A DNA stretch of 64,000 nucleotides from Hofstenia miamia (Eukaryota > Xenacoelomorpha > Acoela), in contig SCFE01000030.1 in the NCBI GenBank assembly GCA_004352715.1, positions 403,458 to 467,457 of the forward strand, read 5' to 3'. The notes below the pieces were generated by a model. That model was not told the DNA's origin. It searched no databases and saw only the letters and a list, made by a program, of their open reading frames with translations. Each line of letters opens with the position of its first letter. Position 1 is the stretch's first letter. This document shows, piece after piece, positions 1 through 10,722 of this stretch. Position numbers and translations under genes: made by a program.

Positions 1-19
1 ATATATATATATATATATT
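1..19. repeat. (AT)n microsatellite at window edge
   Basis: Uninterrupted AT dinucleotides from the first base. The array may continue outside the window. Confidence 0.9.
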
Positions 20-1672
20 AGGGTGGAATTTATTTATACATTTCCGAAAGTGTTGTCTCTGAACCTTTGAAGTGCTTCCATTTCATGAAAAAATGATTAG
101 TGTAAAATCTTAAACTATTTGAAATAGATTTAGAGGTGGCGCATGCTCATTAAATATTTCCAATATTACGGCAATATACTATTTTTGTTAAAGCAGTTAA
201 TTGTGACGGAACATAAGTAGTTTTAGGCATCTCTATAGCACTTTGCATACAAGTGACAGTAAATTATTAAAATTGAAGACAAATATATCAATACCTACAT
301 TAAGAATGATTGCATCCTCTCGTAATTCAGAAATTTTGAATTCATATATTCATTTTTATCAAATATTTTTGAAAGTGTGCATTAATTCAATTGATGTAAT
401 TTATACTTAATATTGCATTTATATATTTATCACCTCTTTAGCTGAATATATTTGAATTTCCATTCAAAATTACTTCCTTATTACGCCATCAGAACGCATT
501 GAAGAGGCAAGAACTCCCCTGATAGGCAAGCACTATCTCTCTACTCACATCACAAAGGTTTGCAAAGAAAAATTGGAAATAGCACTAAGTTCTGTAATTC
601 CGACAAATAGAAATCCTTTGATCAAAAGCTGGAATTCCAACTAATCCTAGTCAGGACGCCATCAGGAAGATTGAGAATCTATTCTTTTAATTGACTTAAA
701 GAGTAGTAATCAAAGGAAACAGTATCTTAGAAAAGGTTTAATTTCTTCGCGATATTACTCATTTCAACGTGGTGGTCACCAGAACACAAGCGAAATCATT
801 AACCAGAATTTGATTATTTGGAGGTGAATCACTTCATGCCAAGAAACTTGGAACACTTGGACCTACCTCATGCATCAAGCATTATGGATGTTGAAATTAA
901 AATAAAGATCCTAAATTTGACTATTTTGATCTCAGTTCAACCTTGAAATCGCGAAGGTGAATAAATTACGAGATATCGAAAACTGTTTTAGCAAAGGTTG
1001 ATAGTAAAGTCTAATTTTTGGCCCTACATGCTACACAGTTAGCTAGAAACCACTTTAAACTACTTCATTTGCTTTATTCTTATCCTCACCGTCAAATCCA
1101 AGTAGCTATGTAGATTGTGTAAGAAATTAGGCAATTTGTTATATCTTTCTGAGGAACTGATTTTTATGAGTTTGCTGTATTCTGACGTAAATTTGGCTGC
1201 ACAACGGTCAAAATTCTGAAAGTTCCAAGCATATTGAAAGAGGTGAAACACTGAAATGAGCTCAGGTGGATAGGACCAGCAATAATGCAAAGTGTCTGTT
1301 GTTTTCGTAACCAGAAGCACTAAAAGTTGTTTGGGAACTGAGTACATTTGATAGATTTCTTGAAGCCTATCCAGAAAATTGGAATGAAAGTGAAAACATC
1401 AAAACCGCTTTAATAGTTATAGGCTCACTAGTAGCTGTTAACGAATTGTGTGTTTGATACAGCAAATGAATTAATGTATTGCTCAACAACGAAGAATAGC
1501 TCGCAGTATGGTTTAAGGATTGTAGAGGAAAGCGAGAAAAATAAAAAACATCTATTTTATTTTGTGACTACTCTATTGATACATTGATTTCCTATGTCAT
1601 GTATTGAGCCTTATTAGGCCACGCTAATATATATATATGTATATATATAATTTGAATTGAGGAAGCTTATTT
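20..1672. other. No gene recognised
   Basis: A+T-rich sequence without a protein family I recognise. A 95-codon open frame on the minus strand (1060-1347) resembles nothing I know and has no clear splice sites. A short interrupted (AT)n tract lies near 1628-1650, just before the piggyBac fragment. Confidence 0.5.
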
Positions 1673-2122
1673 ATGCAGGAAAATAACTTTAACAATGAAG
1701 AAGTCTATGATCTAAATGAATCTCCAGAGGCTTCACAAATAAGAGCTCTGTTTCACTTCAATTCACCTCTTTCTAAAGAAATCGAGGATTGTGAAAATGA
1801 CGCGCCTGACAGAGTGCTAACTAGGCAACATCCTCGTGGTTCTCCTCCTAAATGTACACGGAATAGATTAGATTGTACAAACGGTCACTTTCCAGGAACT
1901 AGAAATCGCCATAGGGAATGTCGCGTGTGCTCCAATAGGCAATCTGGCAAGGAATTTCCTAATGAAACAAGAAGCATTTGCATTACTTGTCCGGATGAGC
2001 CTTCACTATGCATCGACAAGTGCTTCAAGCAATATCATACATTGGACAAGTATAAACAAAAACAGAAGAAAAACAAGCACAAGAAAAATTTGAATCACGA
2101 AAATCACATTTTATGCTACTAG
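1673..2122 (+). pseudogene. piggyBac transposase C-terminal fragment with cysteine-rich domain
   Basis: The translated frame matches the C-terminal end of piggyBac (DDE_Tnp_1_7-type) transposases. Visible are an acidic stretch, then TRQHPRGSPPKCTRN, then a cysteine-rich segment with CRVC, CITC, LCIDKCF and QYHTLDKY, the usual arrangement of the DNA-binding cysteine-rich domain. The conserved DDD catalytic core that should precede it is absent upstream, so this is a 5'-truncated fragment. A TTTATGCAG just before the frame could be a splice acceptor, so a last exon is possible. It differs clearly in sequence from the piggyBac at 10.7-12.5 kb and represents another lineage. The frame ends in a lysine-rich tail and a stop. 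No terminal repeat was identified beside it. Confidence 0.75.
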
Positions 2123-2221
2123 GCTACATGAATTGTCCAAAACGCTTTACAGAAAGCCAAACAATAAAAGCTAAGTGATAACTTACCAACTTCTAATTTC
2201 AGTCTCTTTTCCGAAATTTCT

Positions 2222-3823
2222 TTGCAAAGTGTTCCAAGTGCAAGTCACAATTGTGGCATTGATAGTAATGTTGCATTGACGCAGTTACATGTTCATGGAC
2301 ATGCTACTGAATGGTTAGCGGAATGCTCTGGTTGTGGTTGGAAACATGAATTCTCTGGGTCGCCTAAGCAAAATAAGATGTATGAGGTTAATATAAGGAT
2401 GACTTTATCATACCTTTTGTGTGGAATCACACAGGACACTACCTCAAGAGTTGCAGAAGCTTCCGAAATGACACGTGGGTTTCTGTGGAACAATTTTTTT
2501 TACAAAACGCAAAATGATGTCAAAATTTAATGTTTCACATAACTAATTTTATAGGACCATTATCCAAGAGAGCTTGGAATAATACCATTCAACGCATTCA
2601 GAAGAAATGCATTACAGACCTTGTTGTACATCATTGTCATGCAGTGGAATCACTTGAATCTTTCAAATGGCACATGTGCCAATGTTGCCGTGACGGTTGA
2701 TGGTTCTTGGTATAGACAAGGACACACTTCAAAGTACTGCGTTGCTTATGTGATGAGTGCAGAAACAGTAGAAGTTTTGGACTAGGAAGTGATTTCACTA
2801 TATTGTAATATTTGCTCACGTGGTATACTAAGCCAACAGATATGCGATAGAAACTCTGTTGCTACTTCAAGTGGTGGAATGGAGCCAGAAGCAACACTTA
2901 TTATTTTTCAGCGGTCAATAGGTGATCATTGAAGTTCTTGAGAGTGCTATAATATGCATTCTGAATTGAAAGTAAAATTTTAATAAATTCGATTCTCTAT
3001 AAACTTCAATTATCACCTTTAGCAAAGTACAACTTACGTTACACTTCGATTATTTCAGAGGGTGATAGCAGTGTGTTCAGGACATTATTTGATGCTAAAG
3101 TGTGCGATGTACCAATTGCTAAATATGACTGCGTTAATCATTTCGCAAAGATACTTGGTAAGAACTTGGACAAGATCAGAAAGCAACATAAAATTGGCGT
3201 ACGTGGAAAATTAACGGAATTTAAATGTTATCAACTTCAAAGTTACTTCAGGAATGCTGTTATTGGTAAATTTCATGTTATAATATATACTTTAATTCTC
3301 AAATGCTAAGCTTTTTTTAGATTTTATGTTTTTATCAAATAAATATATTTGATTGTATAACATGAAATGAATCAATATGTGCTGTGAAAAATATTGATTA
3401 CAAAGCGCAATCACAGGCTGAGTTGGATGAACTCAAGAAGTTATTAGTGAGAGATTTTTGTTTGTCACTTTTATTTCATGAAATCAAGTTTCAAGATCCC
3501 GATATTCAGCATCAATATTGCCCTAGGGACGGTTGGTGCACATATAGGAATGATTTGATGATTTATAAGGACAATAGCTTTATTGCTGAGGAGTGGCATA
3601 CCTTTATCCGTCCTCTTTATGACAGACTTTTGTCGAATGATTTTATATTACGGTTGATTCCAAGCTTCACTCAAAATCAAAATGAGTCTCTCCATTCTCG
3701 ATTGTGGAATAAATGCGATAAATCTTCATTTGTTGGCGCAGCCACTATTAAGTGTCATTGTGCCCGAGCCTGTTTGGACATTCTGTGCGAGAACACTACA
3801 TGTAATTATTGGAAGAGAAGCTA
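2222..3823 (+). pseudogene. Mutator-like (MULE) transposase pseudogene, intron-containing
   Basis: Pieces of a Mutator-like transposase of the type common in arthropod and other invertebrate genomes (I recall it as the PF20700 family) occur in the correct order. The N-terminal part (2222-2530) carries WLAECSGCGW; GPLSKRAWNN follows near 2560. The first catalytic Asp lies in VAVTVDGSWYRQGH (codon 2699-2701). The second DDE region is GDSSVFRTLFDAK (from about 3062), with YDCVNHFAK after it. The last part (3384-3823) has HQYCPRDGWCTY and the Glu-containing QNESLHSRLWNKC. A TATTTCAG acceptor precedes 3059 and a GTAAAT donor follows about 3264, so the ancestral gene had introns. Damage: an in-frame TAG at 2783-2785, where relatives read through into EVISLYCNICSR, and a frame change before the first Asp. 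A dead element, but all three catalytic positions are recognisable. Confidence 0.8.
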
Positions 3824-4138
3824 GAGCTTTCCCACAGAGGCCAACTCAACGCGCGAAATGAGTCCAGAGACATGAAAACCCCCAAGAGCAAAACGTCTGA
3901 GAGCAGATTATTATTCAGGAGATCATTTGTAAATAGTTGTATATTTATTTTGCATAATAACTTAGTTTTTAGTTACAACCAACATTTGTCCGGTTTACAC
4001 TTGTAGAGTTTAAATAGGCATAATTTCTACCATTTAATTATACATACATGTTTTGATATTACTATAATGGGCAATTAACATTTTTTAGAAATCATGATTA
4101 ATTTCCTTATGAGAGATCTTAATTAATTGTCGAATATA
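3824..4138. other. No gene recognised
   Basis: A+T-rich spacer between the MULE pseudogene and the TA-flanked MITE. No MULE terminal inverted repeat was recognised here. Confidence 0.5.
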
Positions 4139-4701
4139 CCGTATTTTACGGCATATAAGACCATACTGCATATAAGACCACCCCCCCCCTACTTTGGAAC
4201 AAACAAAGATGGAATTTTCTATGCACGCCGTATAAGACCACCCCTAACTATTGGCAACCAAGAAAAACAAAAGATAGAAAAAAAAAGTTTATTGCTTTTG
4301 TCAATTACAAATTGTATAAAAGCAAGAGTAATTTTCAAACAATTTTAGCTTTTAGCCTAAATAGTCCGGATCACTATCGAATTCTTGGTTCTCCTCTTCG
4401 TGGTTCAGAATAAAATCCACATCAGCATCTCTCAATGTAATACCAACAAATTCCCTTCAAGTGACTATTAATTGAGAACAATTTAATCATACATGACTAC
4501 ATTTTGTAGTACGTTTATCCAATAAGGGTTAAATTAAATTTATTCAGCCAATGAAAATCGACTTTAAATAAATTCATTGCCGCATGAAAAATAATAATTT
4601 AGTCTTCGATTATTTTAATGTACATCGTATAAGACCACCCCCTGACTTTGACTGTAAAAATTTTGCAAAAAAAATGGGGTCTTATATGCCGTAAAATACG
4701 G
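4139..4701. mobile_element. TA-flanked MITE with CCGTATTTTACGGC terminal inverted repeats (Tc1/mariner superfamily, probably pogo-like)
   Basis: The left end reads CCGTATTTTACGGCATATAA and the right end is its reverse complement. A TA dinucleotide sits immediately outside each end (4137-4138 and 4702-4703), as expected for the IS630-Tc1-mariner superfamily. The motif GTATAAGACCACCCC recurs inside, near 4230 and 4628, as subterminal repeats. The interior keeps the acidic C-terminal tail of a transposase on the minus strand. The element is therefore an internally deleted derivative (563 bp) of an autonomous transposon, not a random palindrome. The superfamily is well supported by the TA duplication; the pogo assignment is inference. 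Confidence 0.8.
4352..4456 (-). pseudogene. C-terminal acidic tail of a transposase inside the MITE
   Basis: Reading minus from 4456 gives about 34 residues ending at a TAA (4352-4354). They contain VGITLRDADVDFIL and then the acidic run HEEENQEFDSDPDYLG. Acidic C-terminal tails are typical of pogo/Tigger transposases. No catalytic part remains in the element. The fragment is short, so the family call rests mostly on its position inside a TA-flanked element. Confidence 0.45.
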
Positions 4702-4703
4702 TA

Positions 4704-6873
4704 CTCTAGTTTTTTAGTTTATATTACATTAATAATATTATTACAACACGATTTCGTGATAATAATGTTGCTAAGTGAATTGTAAGTGTGAAAATTTTAG
4801 GATAACAATTTATTCTATGTTATATTTAAAGGAACGCCAACAATTGACGGCTTTGATGATAAATATTTTGATAATAAAGAATAATTTTTATTCGCAGGAT
4901 TTTGTTATCATCTATAACAATTGTATGAAATTGTGTGCAGTAAATCTATATAATTCATTTAAAAATTATTTTTAAAATATTTTCATGAGTTTCTTAAAAA
5001 TTTTTTTTCAAAAAATTCAAACTGAGCGGGCAACTTTGAGGTGACATTATTGGTGTTAGAGCGAAATTTTTTTTAATGTGATTTTAATATTATTAACTAC
5101 AAAATGAATAGAGGACTTTTAGTAATTATAATTTGTTCAAAAAATATGAAGTAATTTGCAAAAGAAACCAATATTTTTTGCATTAGTTTTAAGGTTTTTA
5201 TCAAAATAATAACGACACTAAAATGTTTATAGTAAATTCCACTATTCAAATCATGCTTGCAGAGCTGTTTTATTATATAATGCATAAAAACTCTGAAAAT
5301 ATTGAATACTTTGCAAGAATCTTTGATGCTGCCCCGGCCCATTCGAAATAAAATTGAATTTGAATATTTTAACATACATTATAAAAAAGTCAATTTTTTA
5401 ACCTAATTGTGAAAATTCGCGTTTTTGCCAATACCTTGGTAGAATTTCATTTTATTATCATTAAAATTCACTTTGCAGCAATCAAAATGTCATTCCTAGA
5501 TCAAGGAACTTTTATTCAAAATTTACATTGAGATTCAATGCGCCATATTTCAAATGATTAAAATATAGTGATTATTAAAAGGTAAGAATAAATTGTTATC
5601 AAGTTTAGGGCACCACACTTCACCAAAATATTTTTGATAGGATTAAGTTTTAATTTTAAACTTTGATTTTTAATTGAAATTTTGTGTTAATTTTTTTGTA
5701 ATACCTCATTTCAAAATGTTTCCCTCAATATTCATGGGATTTAAAATATGGAAGAAAATGTCGACTTAATGTAAAATCTCTATATACACAGACTCTACTG
5801 TCATCAATAATTTGCACCTTGATTCACACGGTTTAGTATGATTTCCCTTCGTTCCAAGGCATCTTATATTTTAGCTCCAGAATTTGGTTAAGGGTTAGAT
5901 TACTAAAGCGCAAATTTAAGATCGCGTCATTTCTCAACAACGCTTACATCCTTTTTATCAAGACAATGGTGTTAATTCAATTAAGATTTCATGTCCCATC
6001 GGAAGTGTTTGATATATCCGTCATGTGTCAGCATAATCTAACTACGCTGAAAAGGAAGGGAACATTTTCTGAACAAAGCATCACTGAAGCAGAAATGTAC
6101 GTCACACTCTAGAGCAGGAATTTCATTGTCAATAGATGGACGTCAACGTTTCTGCTATGAAGTGGGTAACATCGAACTCTAACCGACTCTCTAATGTATA
6201 TTCAATATTTTAATGGGAATTTATTGTTTGAAAGGCATGCTCTTTCTTGTATGTCTTTAAGTGATGATGATACGTATAAGTTAGAGATGATTTTGCATCC
6301 CATAGAATTACTATCAGCAGTTTTTATATATGCTACCGTTTCTATGAATACACAAATTTAGAGGAATATTTTCTGCATAAATCACCATGGAAATAAAGAA
6401 TGTTTGCCTGTTGGATTGATTAAGATATATTTAAAAACGCATTGAATAACACCTGCTACTAATTATATTTGCAGTATAAAGGAATTAATTTGAGTTGATT
6501 GTTTACTTAATATATAGCTAGGTGTAGTCAATTTCTTGCAGGATTAACAAAAATACAAAAGTGAAATTCAATGGAAGTACTTAAATGCAATATAACTGAG
6601 GTTTAAAACTTTTTTACACGTTGTATGTTAAATTTCTGTTCGATTGTGTAGTAAGTCCACGGTTTTTTGCAAATTTGAAATCTGTTCAGAACAGACTTTA
6701 CACAAGAATTCGAAAAAATTTCTTTATTTACTTCAATATACCATTTCTTTAGTCGAGATAGATACAATTTCTTCTTTTTTAATAATTTTGATATTAATTA
6801 AGTGGCGTATGTAGTGTTGGCAAAAGCCACAAGATGGACAGGGTCTGAATTGGTGAGAGTCAGCAGTAACTAA
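4704..6873. other. No gene recognised
   Basis: A+T-rich, with many poly-A and poly-T runs. The longest open frame (minus, 5097-5375) is low-complexity and hydrophobic and resembles no family. I see no element ends here. Confidence 0.5.
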
Positions 6874-7079
6874 AGGGGGTGGCACACAATGGGCTTTGTC
6901 CCGAGTCAGATGAACTATGTTAAGTACTCTTTGGCATGCCACATGATTAACTCATGCTCCGGCACATGGTCCGAGAGTAATTATCTTGCAATTATCTCGC
7001 GCGGGAACAGATGCTACACGGAGTGCATTTAACTTAAGTGTTTTAACCTAGCGCAAAAGTCCATCGTGTGGCACCCCCT
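6874..7079. mobile_element. Short MITE, TAA-flanked, PIF/Harbinger-like
   Basis: The left end AGGGGGTGGCACACAATGG is matched by an inverted right end (AGGGGGTGCCACACGATGG when complemented). Similarity runs over about 27 bases with a few mismatches. The trinucleotide TAA flanks both sides (6871-6873 and 7080-7082). A TWA target duplication and G-rich ends are the PIF/Harbinger signature. The element is 206 bp, so non-autonomous. An overlapping open frame on the minus strand is a shadow with no coding evidence. Confidence 0.65.
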
Positions 7080-7082
7080 TAA

Positions 7083-8051
7083 TGGTTTTAGAAGACTAAA
7101 TTGTTAAAGTAAAAATGTTCGTTAATATAAAAATCTCGTTCTGTTTTTAAAATGATTGGTATTTAAAATAAATAGTTAGTGTTGAGGGATACATAATTAC
7201 TTACAGGTAATAAACGAGTTTTTCCTTACGGAGGTAAAACGGACCTGGAAAATGATATATAAGCAGGACTGCTTTGAAAAATGCTATCAAATGTAAAGCA
7301 CAGGGTGGCATATTTATCACATTGTAATGAAGATATAGTGCTTCATAGTGGACTAATGAACCGCGAAGTTTATGTGGTTTCAATCGTATACTACAACAAT
7401 TTTATACACTTTGCGCACATAGTGAGTGAAGGTATTTGAATTAATAACAATTGTTTTTAGAGTACTGTTTCGAACGAAAATCCTTTAGAGCGTTTAGTTG
7501 CTTGCAATAAGTTAAGTCTGGCGGGAAAAACCACAGTCGCTTTACCAGCAACTGTATACTGAATGAAGAATTCCTTAATAGTAAGAGGATTTGTTATAGA
7601 AATTAAGTTTTTCTAATATTATTTCTGTAGCTATTAATTTTTAAGATTTATATATGAAAAAGTTAGAAAATCTATAAATTAGCTAAGTTTAATCTATTTC
7701 TATTGATATTTGTAAAAAAGTCCTAAGCACTGGATGGCCAATAATTCGAGTGCTAAAGCATACCAAACTTTCGCCAGAAGAGTGTGCACTTCTATTGATT
7801 TTTCTGGTTTCTTCCTAGCATTAGAGAATTTTTTAATCTATCTAGTTCTGTGATTTGAATATAACGCAGTTCAGCCATAATTTCCATTGATACAGCCTGT
7901 GGCGTAACTGTACATTTGGAAGCTCGGTCCGAAATGTCAATAGGCCCCCACATCCTCCAATTGTATGTATTATTGCATTTTCATTAACCGCTTTGGTACA
8001 TAGTGAATATTCTTTTAACTACTAACTGTTAAGCCTCCAAGATTTTCTTAA
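7083..8051. other. No gene recognised
   Basis: A+T-rich spacer with scattered short open frames only. It ends at a TTAA, the target of the adjoining piggyBac end. Confidence 0.5.
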
Positions 8052-8210
8052 CCTTAAACTGCCGAAAAACACAATATTTAACTACTACACAATATAAGTG
8101 ATTTTTTTTAATTATGTGTTACATGAGAATTGATGAAAATTTTTTGAGTGCAAAAATATTGAATAGCACAAACGCTACAAGTTTGTCCTATATATAAACC
8201 TTCGGCATAT
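8052..8210. mobile_element. Truncated piggyBac terminus, second copy
   Basis: It starts right after TTAA (8048-8051) with CCTTAAACTGCCGAAAAACA. It matches the left end of the piggyBac at 10339 over about 159 bases with only about five differences. It stops abruptly at the single N at 8211, beyond which the sequence is unrelated. This is either a genuine end of a second recently inserted copy whose interior was lost in assembly, or a misjoin. Confidence 0.8.
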
Positions 8211-8211
8211 N
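8211..8211. other. Single-N join
   Basis: One N sits exactly where piggyBac sequence stops. Other single Ns in the window mark bad joins, so continuity across this base is doubtful. Confidence 0.8.
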
Positions 8212-9671
8212 AACCCAGGGTTGTAAGAAGATGCTGCCATATGTGCTATGCGCATGTGGGGGTGGTGGATATTCTGTGAGGCTGTCCATTTAGTTTGTGG
8301 TAAGATAGATGGTGATGCATTGAATACATTTTTAGCATATGTTGCTGCAGCTGCCCAGAGTTCATTAGTGCGTCTCATGGGGCAGCCATACATGAATTTT
8401 TTGCGACTCATCTCTGTCTCTGGTCTTTGAAATGGGCCTAGACTAGTGTTTGCTGAGCCTTGATGTGATGAAGCTTTGCTGTGTTACAGGTAGTTATGAT
8501 CCAACATGCATTTTAATTGGAGACACATATTCACTAGATGCTTTGCATTCAGTGAATACGCCTGCGTACTCCAATATAATTTCAGATCTTTATAGCAGCC
8601 AGCAGATGCTCTCTTAGTTACCACCATTAGTAGCCTTGATTGGCCAAAGCGGGAGAGGCGCAATCCTCTCTACTGAAGTTTGTCCCTCGGCTTCACACTG
8701 CTGATCAGACTCAGCACAGATCAGCACTCTGCGTAGCTGAGGTTTCCAGAGGATTTACATGATTAAACTGGCCTTGGCAGTATCATTCTAGGGGCATACG
8801 CCCGGACCTTGAAGTCATTGGTAAATGATATAGAGATGGCTTTATGTATAGTATTTACAACGTCTGATATTGAAAGATCTCGAAAACTTAAATATTTTTG
8901 GTTAAGGAAGTGTAAAAAATAGAGCTCAATGTTTCTCTGAAGCACACATACATAAACTACTGATTAAAACAGACATGAATGATTTCATGAAATTGTTGAA
9001 CTTAAAGTTGTAACATGTTGAGCAATGCTGATTATACCAAAAAAGTCATATTAATTTTCAAAGAAATAACTTTAAATTATATTCACTATCTACTTTATAT
9101 ATTTTCAGATTATAGCAGTTTTAATATAGACTTTACAATTATATTTACTAATTTTTGTGTTTGTGGTGTATATTTTGTAAAAAATATTGGATTGTTGGCC
9201 TATTTTGCTTTTCGTCATTAAAATCTATTGTTGTGCTTCCCTGATAGGAAACTGATCAGAGTGGAATTTCTAAAGAATATAGCAACGTAATAATTATGGT
9301 AGTTAAATATAAATTCTAAGAATCCCAACATTAAATGTCACCAGTCATAGAAATCTCACGAAATGTATTTCTCTTTGTAAAAACTTAAATCATGTGTTTC
9401 TATCGAATTCATTTTGCTATTCCTCCCAATTTTTTGTTGTAAATACATTCATCCTTTTGTCAGTTTTCCTGAGTCCGAGTGCTGCAACAAGAAGCTGAAG
9501 AAACTATTGCATTTCTTGATAATTTTATTAATTATTCAATTGTGGCAATTGATTATAAATAATTGAGAAAATTAATTTATGCTAAAAAAGCAGATTTGAT
9601 TACAGAGAACGTGTATGTATTACTTCAGCAATATTTTGTTAGTTTAAAATTATTAAAAAAAAATTTCTTAC
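8212..9671. other. No gene recognised; richer-GC stretch then A+T-rich spacer
   Basis: Bases 8212-8760 are noticeably less A+T-rich than their surroundings. They hold open frames on both strands of about 60-78 codons that I do not recognise. This could be another decayed repeat or an unidentified exon. The rest, up to the Ig exons, is A+T-rich and featureless. No further Ig exon downstream on the minus strand could be identified. Confidence 0.4.
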
Positions 9672-10259
9672 AATATACTGTTAAATTAGCTTCTTTGGTT
9701 TTTCTTTCCCCTTCATTGTCAGCAACACAGTAAAGTTTGTTATAATTATCATCAGAAGTGGGTACCAACGTAGTCTTTAAGGTATCTGCATTCACCTGGT
9801 GAACAATATTTTTACCCAAAAACAATTGCAGACTGTTAACTGGAGGGTTCGACACCTTTGCACTACAACTAACTTCTATACTCTCGTTTTCAATAGATTC
9901 AAATGAACTGTTAAATTCCAAGTACATATCTGAAAACAATGTTTACAAAAAAATTATCTGAAAACACTTACATTGAACAATTATCATTGTTGAGATTGAT
10001 TTTTTTAATTTAGTTTTTTCATTATATGCAGTGCAATTGACTGTTTTGTCCTTGTCAGTTGATTTCAAATCACGGAACTGCCATTTGATTGAATGATCAG
10101 AGATTACATGGTAGTCCGCAGTTGAATAGATAAATGATGCAAGTGGATATGATTGAAAAGAACATGTCACCACTGCTGATTCGCCTTCCTTGACTGTTAA
10201 TTGTGAAGTAATGCTACCACTATCAGGGCCATCTAAATTGTTCACATCAGGAATAAGCT
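9672..10259 (-). CDS. Immunoglobulin-superfamily protein, two consecutive Ig-domain exons (partial gene)
   Basis: Reading minus, exon A (10259-9972, 288 bp) begins after an ACATTATAG acceptor and ends at a GTAAGT donor. Exon B (9929-9672, 258 bp) begins after TTGTTTTCAG and ends at GTAAGAAA. Each encodes one Ig-like domain. A has SAVVTCSFQSYP and TVNCTAYN as its two disulphide cysteine strands. B has SIEVSCSAKVSNPP and KLYCVADNEGE. Exons are symmetric phase 1-1, the usual form of Ig-domain exons, and the frame joins cleanly across the intron. NSS, NES and NLT give possible N-glycosylation sites, consistent with an extracellular adhesion or receptor role. The usual core Trp is not evident in A. 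Signal peptide, membrane segment and other exons are not found here; a piggyBac lies about 80 bp upstream, presumably in the preceding intron. The exact family is not determined. Confidence 0.8.
9930..9971 (-). other. 42-bp intron between the Ig exons
   Basis: On the minus strand it begins GTAAGTGTTTTCAG and ends TTGTTTTCAG. Canonical GT-AG ends, a T-rich 3' part and preserved phase 1 on both sides support a real, very short intron. The first TTTTCAG, 14 bases in, would be too close to the donor to serve as the acceptor. Confidence 0.75.
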
Positions 10260-10722
10260 CTATAATGTAAAATTGCAAATAAGATATATTTAAAATCAGA
10301 AATTTTTGGCTATTTTTGTAGTTTTAACTCATAATTAACCTTAAACTGCCGAAAAACACAATATTTAACTACTACTCAATATAAGTGGTTTTTTTAATTA
10401 TATGTTACATGAGAATTGATGAAAATTTTTTGAGTGCAAAAATATTGAATAGCACAAACGCTACAAGTTTGTCCTATATATAGACCTTCGGCATATTTGA
10501 AGATTTGTCTATATTTAGTACAAACTAATTTCCATAAATACTTACAATACATTGGTTAGCTTTGCTAGTATTTGCTAAATTCAATTTTACAAGTTCAAAA
10601 AATAAATTCATCATATGAAATATAATAACTAAAAAAATATATTGTGGTTTGTCCTATATATAGTACAAACTAAATCCGCATTAATAAAGCAACAAACATT
10701 CAAAATTTTTACTTTGATACAC

